A DNA stretch of 8,789 nt from Mycoplasmatota bacterium (GTDB lineage Bacteria > Bacillota_I > Bacilli_A > RF39 > UBA660): the NCBI GenBank assembly GCA_012510745.1, contig JAAZHK010000105.1, forward strand, positions 1-8,789, given 5' to 3'. Positions 5,713-8,789 of the stretch are shown here, one piece after another. A program made the translations under genes and the position numbers. The notes under the pieces are model-generated. The model saw only the letters and a program-made list of their open reading frames with translations, had not been told where the DNA came from and did no database searches. Within the stretch, counting starts at the first letter, position 1; each line of letters starts with the position of its first letter.

Positions 5713-7435
5713 TTTCTTCACTCCCCATTTTAAGTTTCCTTATTCTTTCTGCTATTTTAGCTTTATCTTTTAAATCACTTTCTTTTTCCATTAAATCCAT
5801 AAGTCTTTTAACCTCTTCTGTTTGATTATAGTTTTCAATAACTAAAAAATAATCTATAATAGCGTCCATTTTTAATTCATCATTAAAATTAAAAGATAAT
5901 ATTTCATTTAAATAAAGTAAAAGTTCTTTTTTATCTTGAAGATATGTATAAAAATCAGCAACATTAATTATTCCATATTTTTTATAATAATAAGCTACTT
6001 CGTTAGCTAAAAATCTAGCTACATCTTTATCAAGATAAATATTATTACGATTATAATAATTAATAACTTCTTCATTATTTAACATATAGTAAATAATAGC
6101 CATCAAGGATATATCAAATTTATTTTTCTTTTTCTTTTCTTTAGGAACAATAAGTTCTTCTTTAGAAACTTTCTTTTTATTAATATCCCTTAACTTTTTG
6201 CATAATGTATTATACTCTATATTAAACTCATTAGCAAGTTTTTTCATTATTAATTCTTGATGAATCTCGTCTTTATCATTACTTATCTCTTTCAATACCT
6301 CATTAATATACGCGGCTATTTCTTTTTCTGATTTAAGATCTTTAGTTCTTCTTAAAGTTTTTATTTTATAATCACTAAAATTTATTGCTTTATTAATTAA
6401 ATTATCAAAGCCTTCTTTTCTATATTTTAAAATATAAGTATCCGGGTCATAATCTTTATCTAGCTCAATTACCTTTATATTAACATCATAATTTTCAAAG
6501 TATTTACCTATTGAAATGGTAGCCTGTTGTCCAGGATCATCGCCATCCATACATAAATATATATTGGTAGATAATTTTCTTATTAAATTAGCCTGTTCCT
6601 TAGTAAGTGCTGTTCCCATTAAAGCAACAGTGTTTTTTATTCCTATTGAATAAGCTCTGATAACATCTAAAAAACCTTCCATCACAATTACTTTATTTAA
6701 TTTACGAGTTTCCTCTTTTGCTAAATGATAATTATATAAACATAACCCTTTTTTAAAAATAGCTGTTTCTTTTGTATTTACATATTTATTAACATTGCTA
6801 TTATCATAAATTCTCCCTGAAAAACCAACTACTCGCCCATTAATATCACATAAAGGGAACATAATACGATTAATATACATATCATGACCACTATTACTTA
6901 TTCCTATACTTTCTAATAATTGATCACTGTACTTTTTTTGATGTAACAATTTAGTTAAATCCTCTTTTTTATTTAGTGATAAACCAATTCCAAAATGTTT
7001 AATTATATCTTCACTAATGAAACGCTTTTTTAAATAATTCCTGGCATTTAAACCTTCTTTAGTATTTAAGTTATTTTGATAATATTTATTAGCAATATTA
7101 TAAATATTATAAGCCTCACTATATTTATTATTCTCGGATTTAATACTTATATTACTTAAATTAACATTAGCTTTTTTAGCAAGTTCTATTAAAGCTTCTT
7201 TAAAACTAATATGTTCATAATTCATTAAAAAAGTAAATACATTGCCTGATGCTCCACATGAAAAGCAAGTATAAATTCCTTTTTCCCTTGATACACTCAT
7301 TGAAGGATTTTTATCATCATGAAAAGGGCATAAACCAAAATAATTTTTACCTTTTTGAATAAGAGGTATATAACTAGATACTATATCAACAATATCGTTT
7401 TTTTCACGAATTTCGTTAATAATATTATTATCCAT
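5705..7435 (-). CDS. dnaG: DNA primase DnaG
   Basis: DnaG makes RNA primers at the replication fork and docks on the replicative helicase. The 576 residues show the full plan: an N-terminal CHC2 zinc domain with Cys36, His39, Cys57 and Cys60; an RNA polymerase-like core with the basic NRIMFPLCDINGRVVGFSGR segment (189-208); a TOPRIM fold with Glu253 (VMEG) and the DGDDPG acidic loop (297-302), then further acidic residues at 326-332; and a less conserved helicase-interaction domain from about 430 to the end. A lysine-rich linker (about 408-428) precedes that last domain. ATG 7435 follows AGGGGGAG (7447-7440) closely. It ends at tandem UGA codons and overlaps rpoD, so primase and sigma are cotranslated. 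It is first gene after the promoter at 7469-7497. Confidence 0.98.
   Translation of the reverse strand: MDNNIINEIREKNDIVDIVSSYIPLIQKGKNYFGLCPFHDDKNPSMSVSREKGIYTCFSCGASGNVFTFLMNYEHISFKEALIELAKKANVNLSNISIKSENNKYSEAYNIYNIANKYYQNNLNTKEGLNARNYLKKRFISEDIIKHFGIGLSLNKKEDLTKLLHQKKYSDQLLESIGISNSGHDMYINRIMFPLCDINGRVVGFSGRIYDNSNVNKYVNTKETAIFKKGLCLYNYHLAKEETRKLNKVIVMEGFLDVIRAYSIGIKNTVALMGTALTKEQANLIRKLSTNIYLCMDGDDPGQQATISIGKYFENYDVNIKVIELDKDYDPDTYILKYRKEGFDNLINKAINFSDYKIKTLRRTKDLKSEKEIAAYINEVLKEISNDKDEIHQELIMKKLANEFNIEYNTLCKKLRDINKKKVSKEELIVPKEKKKKNKFDISLMAIIYYMLNNEEVINYYNRNNIYLDKDVARFLANEVAYYYKKYGIINVADFYTYLQDKKELLLYLNEILSFNFNDELKMDAIIDYFLVIENYNQTEEVKRLMDLMEKESDLKDKAKIAERIRKLKMGSEEND
5721..5726 (-). promoter_or_regulatory. 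Ribosome binding site deciding the rpoD start
   Basis: GGGGAG on the minus strand, inside the 3' end of dnaG. Its 8-base distance to ATG 5712 is normal, while the GTG at 5721-5719 overlaps its last base and cannot use it. Confidence 0.75.
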
Positions 7436-7468
7436 TTTACTCCCCCTAACTGCTTAATTTCATCTATT

Positions 7469-7497
7469 ATTATCACATAAAGCTAATAATTTATCAA
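7469..7497 (-). promoter_or_regulatory. Extended -10 promoter of the dnaG-rpoD operon
   Basis: On the minus strand TTGATA (7497-7492), a 17-base spacer and GATAAT (7474-7469) are each 5 of 6 to consensus, and the base triplet before the -10 box is TGT, an exact TGn extension. The predicted start near 7462 leaves a leader of about 26 nt ending in the AGGGGGAG site. Since rpoD is in the operon and the promoter is of the sigma-A type, positive autoregulation by SigA is expected. Confidence 0.75.
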
Positions 7498-7527
7498 GAA
7501 AAATACTTATAAGCAAAATAATTTAGA

Positions 7528-8529
7528 CTAAATAAAATTACCTCTTGTAAACGTTTCAACATTTTTATCAACATAAACAATTAAATGACCTTTATCTACT
7601 ATTTTAATCCAACCCAAACCATTAATAACTAAATCTTCATGAAATAAAACTTGATATGATTTGCTGGCTAAATCATCTAATATATGGCAATTTCTAGTAT
7701 TCATTTTTTTTACTTTTAAATCATTTGAAATATATAAAGTAAAGCTATTTTTATCACCTTCGATGTAATCAATTCTAGCTAAATCATTTATGATTAAAGT
7801 TTGTCCTTTACGTATTTGATATGTTCTTGGTTTTATTTCTTTCTTAGGAATTATTCTTTTTAGCAAATTAGTTGTTACGATTTGTAAAATACTTCCAGAA
7901 TCAACTAATCCCGGGGTATCAATTATATTTAAATCATCATTTATTTTAATAGTAATTTTGTTAAGAGTAGTACTAGGTAATGGAGAGATTGTTAATTGCT
8001 CTTTATTACTATTAGAATAGTTTTTAATAATATTATTTATAATAGTGCTCTTACCTGTATTCGTATGACCTACCACATAAACATCTTTAGTTGTTTGATG
8101 TTTTTTAATCTTTTTCATTAATAGATCTAAATTATAATTTTTTTTATCAACTATAATAATATCTTGATATTCAAAACCTAGACTATCAATATATTTAATT
8201 ATATTTTCATCTTTGATAGAAAGAGGTAAAACATCTCTTTTATTTAAAACTAAAATCATTTTGTTTTTTATATATTCTCTAATATAATTAATATCTTTAT
8301 CTAGGTTAAGTAAATCGACTATATAAAGTACTAGTGCTCTAGTATTATTAATTTCTTTTAAAATATTAATAAATTCTTCATTAGATTTTGTAATTAATTG
8401 GTATTCACCATAATTACGCATTCTAAAACATCGCTTACAAATATTATTATCTAAACTTGTAATGTAACCTGGTAATAAAATATTTTGATCTTGTAATTTA
8501 ATTCCACAACCTTTGCAATATTTATTCAT
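7528..8529 (-). CDS. yqeH: Ribosome biogenesis GTPase YqeH (circularly permuted)
   Basis: YqeH is a GTPase needed for 30S subunit assembly. The 333 residues have an N-terminal zinc finger (Cys5, Cys8, Cys31, Cys34) and G motifs in the permuted order that defines the class: G4 NKRD (96-99) comes first, then G1 GHTNTGKST (144-152), G2 at PSTT (175-178) and G3 DTPG (194-197). A C-terminal region (about 220-333) includes KPRTYQIRKGQTL and ends in FTRGNFI, as in Bacillus YqeH. ATG 8529 is chosen because it aligns with the Bacillus start and has AAAAAGG (8544-8538) 8 bases before it; a TTG at 8547 would add six residues and also has a purine-rich site. The start overlaps yqeG by 8 bases. No clear terminator follows, so readthrough into dnaG is possible. 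Confidence 0.96.
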   Translation of the reverse strand: MNKYCKGCGIKLQDQNILLPGYITSLDNNICKRCFRMRNYGEYQLITKSNEEFINILKEINNTRALVLYIVDLLNLDKDINYIREYIKNKMILVLNKRDVLPLSIKDENIIKYIDSLGFEYQDIIIVDKKNYNLDLLMKKIKKHQTTKDVYVVGHTNTGKSTIINNIIKNYSNSNKEQLTISPLPSTTLNKITIKINDDLNIIDTPGLVDSGSILQIVTTNLLKRIIPKKEIKPRTYQIRKGQTLIINDLARIDYIEGDKNSFTLYISNDLKVKKMNTRNCHILDDLASKSYQVLFHEDLVINGLGWIKIVDKGHLIVYVDKNVETFTRGNFI

Positions 8530-8789
8530 AATAAATACCTTTTTCAAATAATCCTTTCTTTTTTAATCTTTTTAACACTTTTTTTTCTAAAAAACGATTA
8601 AAATTAGTTATTTTTAAATCTTTTTTCCCTAAAGGATCTACTAAAACAGAATCAATTTTATTGAAATTACCTAGCAATATATCAGTCATTAATTGATCAC
8701 CTATAATAATTATTTCATTATTAGACAAATTATATTTTTTTAAAGTCTTCTTTATCCCACAAGAAAAAGGTTTCATAGCAAATGAGATA
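8522..8789 (-). CDS. yqeG: YqeG-family HAD phosphatase, C-terminal part (cut by window edge)
   Basis: The frame runs open to the right edge (last full codon at 8788), so the ATG at 8776 is internal, not a start: it is the Met of AMKP, equivalent to ARKP in Bacillus YqeG, which carries the motif III lysine of the HAD fold. About 88 residues are visible of some 170 expected. Motif IV is GDQLMTDIL, with the acidic residues that hold Mg2+. The family then shows the conserved FNRFLEKKVLKRLKKKG tail, matching FNRQVERRILSALKRKG of Bacillus. The N-terminal DxD nucleophile motif lies outside. The physiological substrate of YqeG is not well defined; its constant partner is yqeH, which it overlaps here. 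Confidence 0.92.
   Translation of the reverse strand, partial: ISFAMKPFSCGIKKTLKKYNLSNNEIIIIGDQLMTDILLGNFNKIDSVLVDPLGKKDLKITNFNRFLEKKVLKRLKKKGLFEKGIYYE

Noticed and set aside
7448..7463. Five-codon ORF (MKLSS) just before the dnaG ribosome binding site
   Set aside because: Its ATG lies at or next to the predicted transcription start, so there is no room for a ribosome binding site. No attenuator structure accompanies it.
7500..7527. Palindrome CTTATAAG near T-rich sequence after yqeH, as a terminator
   Set aside because: A self-complementary octamer leaves no loop, and flanking pairings are short A/T pairs only; not enough to call a terminator.
8522..8776. A separate 84-residue protein starting at ATG 8776
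   Set aside because: The frame is open to the window edge, and the Met aligns inside the ARKP motif of YqeG, so this is the 3' part of a longer gene.

Overview
The window is strongly AT-rich, with short intergenic gaps, strong AGGAGG-type ribosome binding sites and every gene on the minus strand. The proteins resemble those of low-GC Bacillota: PNPase, S15, SigA, DnaG, TrmK, YqeH and YqeG are all closest in plan to their Bacillus-type versions. The base composition, trimmed intergenic space and a secreted leucine-rich-repeat protein suggest a host-associated, possibly uncultured gut member of the Bacilli or an Erysipelotrichales/RF39-like lineage. That placement is inference. dnaG ends at two consecutive UGA codons and tryptophan is encoded by UGG in the places examined, so the standard bacterial code applies rather than the Mycoplasma code.

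In transcription order (high to low coordinates): (1) 8789-7528 carries the 3' part of yqeG (HAD phosphatase) overlapping yqeH (circularly permuted GTPase of 30S assembly). (2) A strong extended -10 promoter at 7469-7497 starts the dnaG-rpoD-trmK-unknown operon (7435-3091), whose genes overlap or lie within 10 bases of each other; this is the macromolecular-synthesis operon (primase plus housekeeping sigma) with the tRNA m1A22 methyltransferase. The last gene, a 285-residue protein I do not recognise, lies after trmK, where Bacillus has the Nif3-like yqfO. (3) A hairpin follows that gene, and the -35 box of a new promoter lies across its loop. This promoter drives rpsO-pnp (2971-529) through a structured leader of about 80 nt that can fold in two mutually exclusive ways and may be an S15 autoregulatory element. 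A weak hairpin with a U-run between rpsO and pnp looks like an attenuator. (4) pnp ends in a clean intrinsic terminator overlapping its stop codon. Then a separate promoter drives a secreted leucine-rich-repeat protein that runs off the left edge.

Together the genes form an information-processing block: replication priming, transcription initiation, tRNA modification, 30S assembly (YqeH, S15) and RNA turnover (PNPase). The LRR gene is the only accessory-looking item. No mobile element, CRISPR array, tRNA, rRNA or defence system was seen, and no gap without a gene exceeds about 120 bases. The most unexplained items are the 285-residue protein and the rpsO leader.
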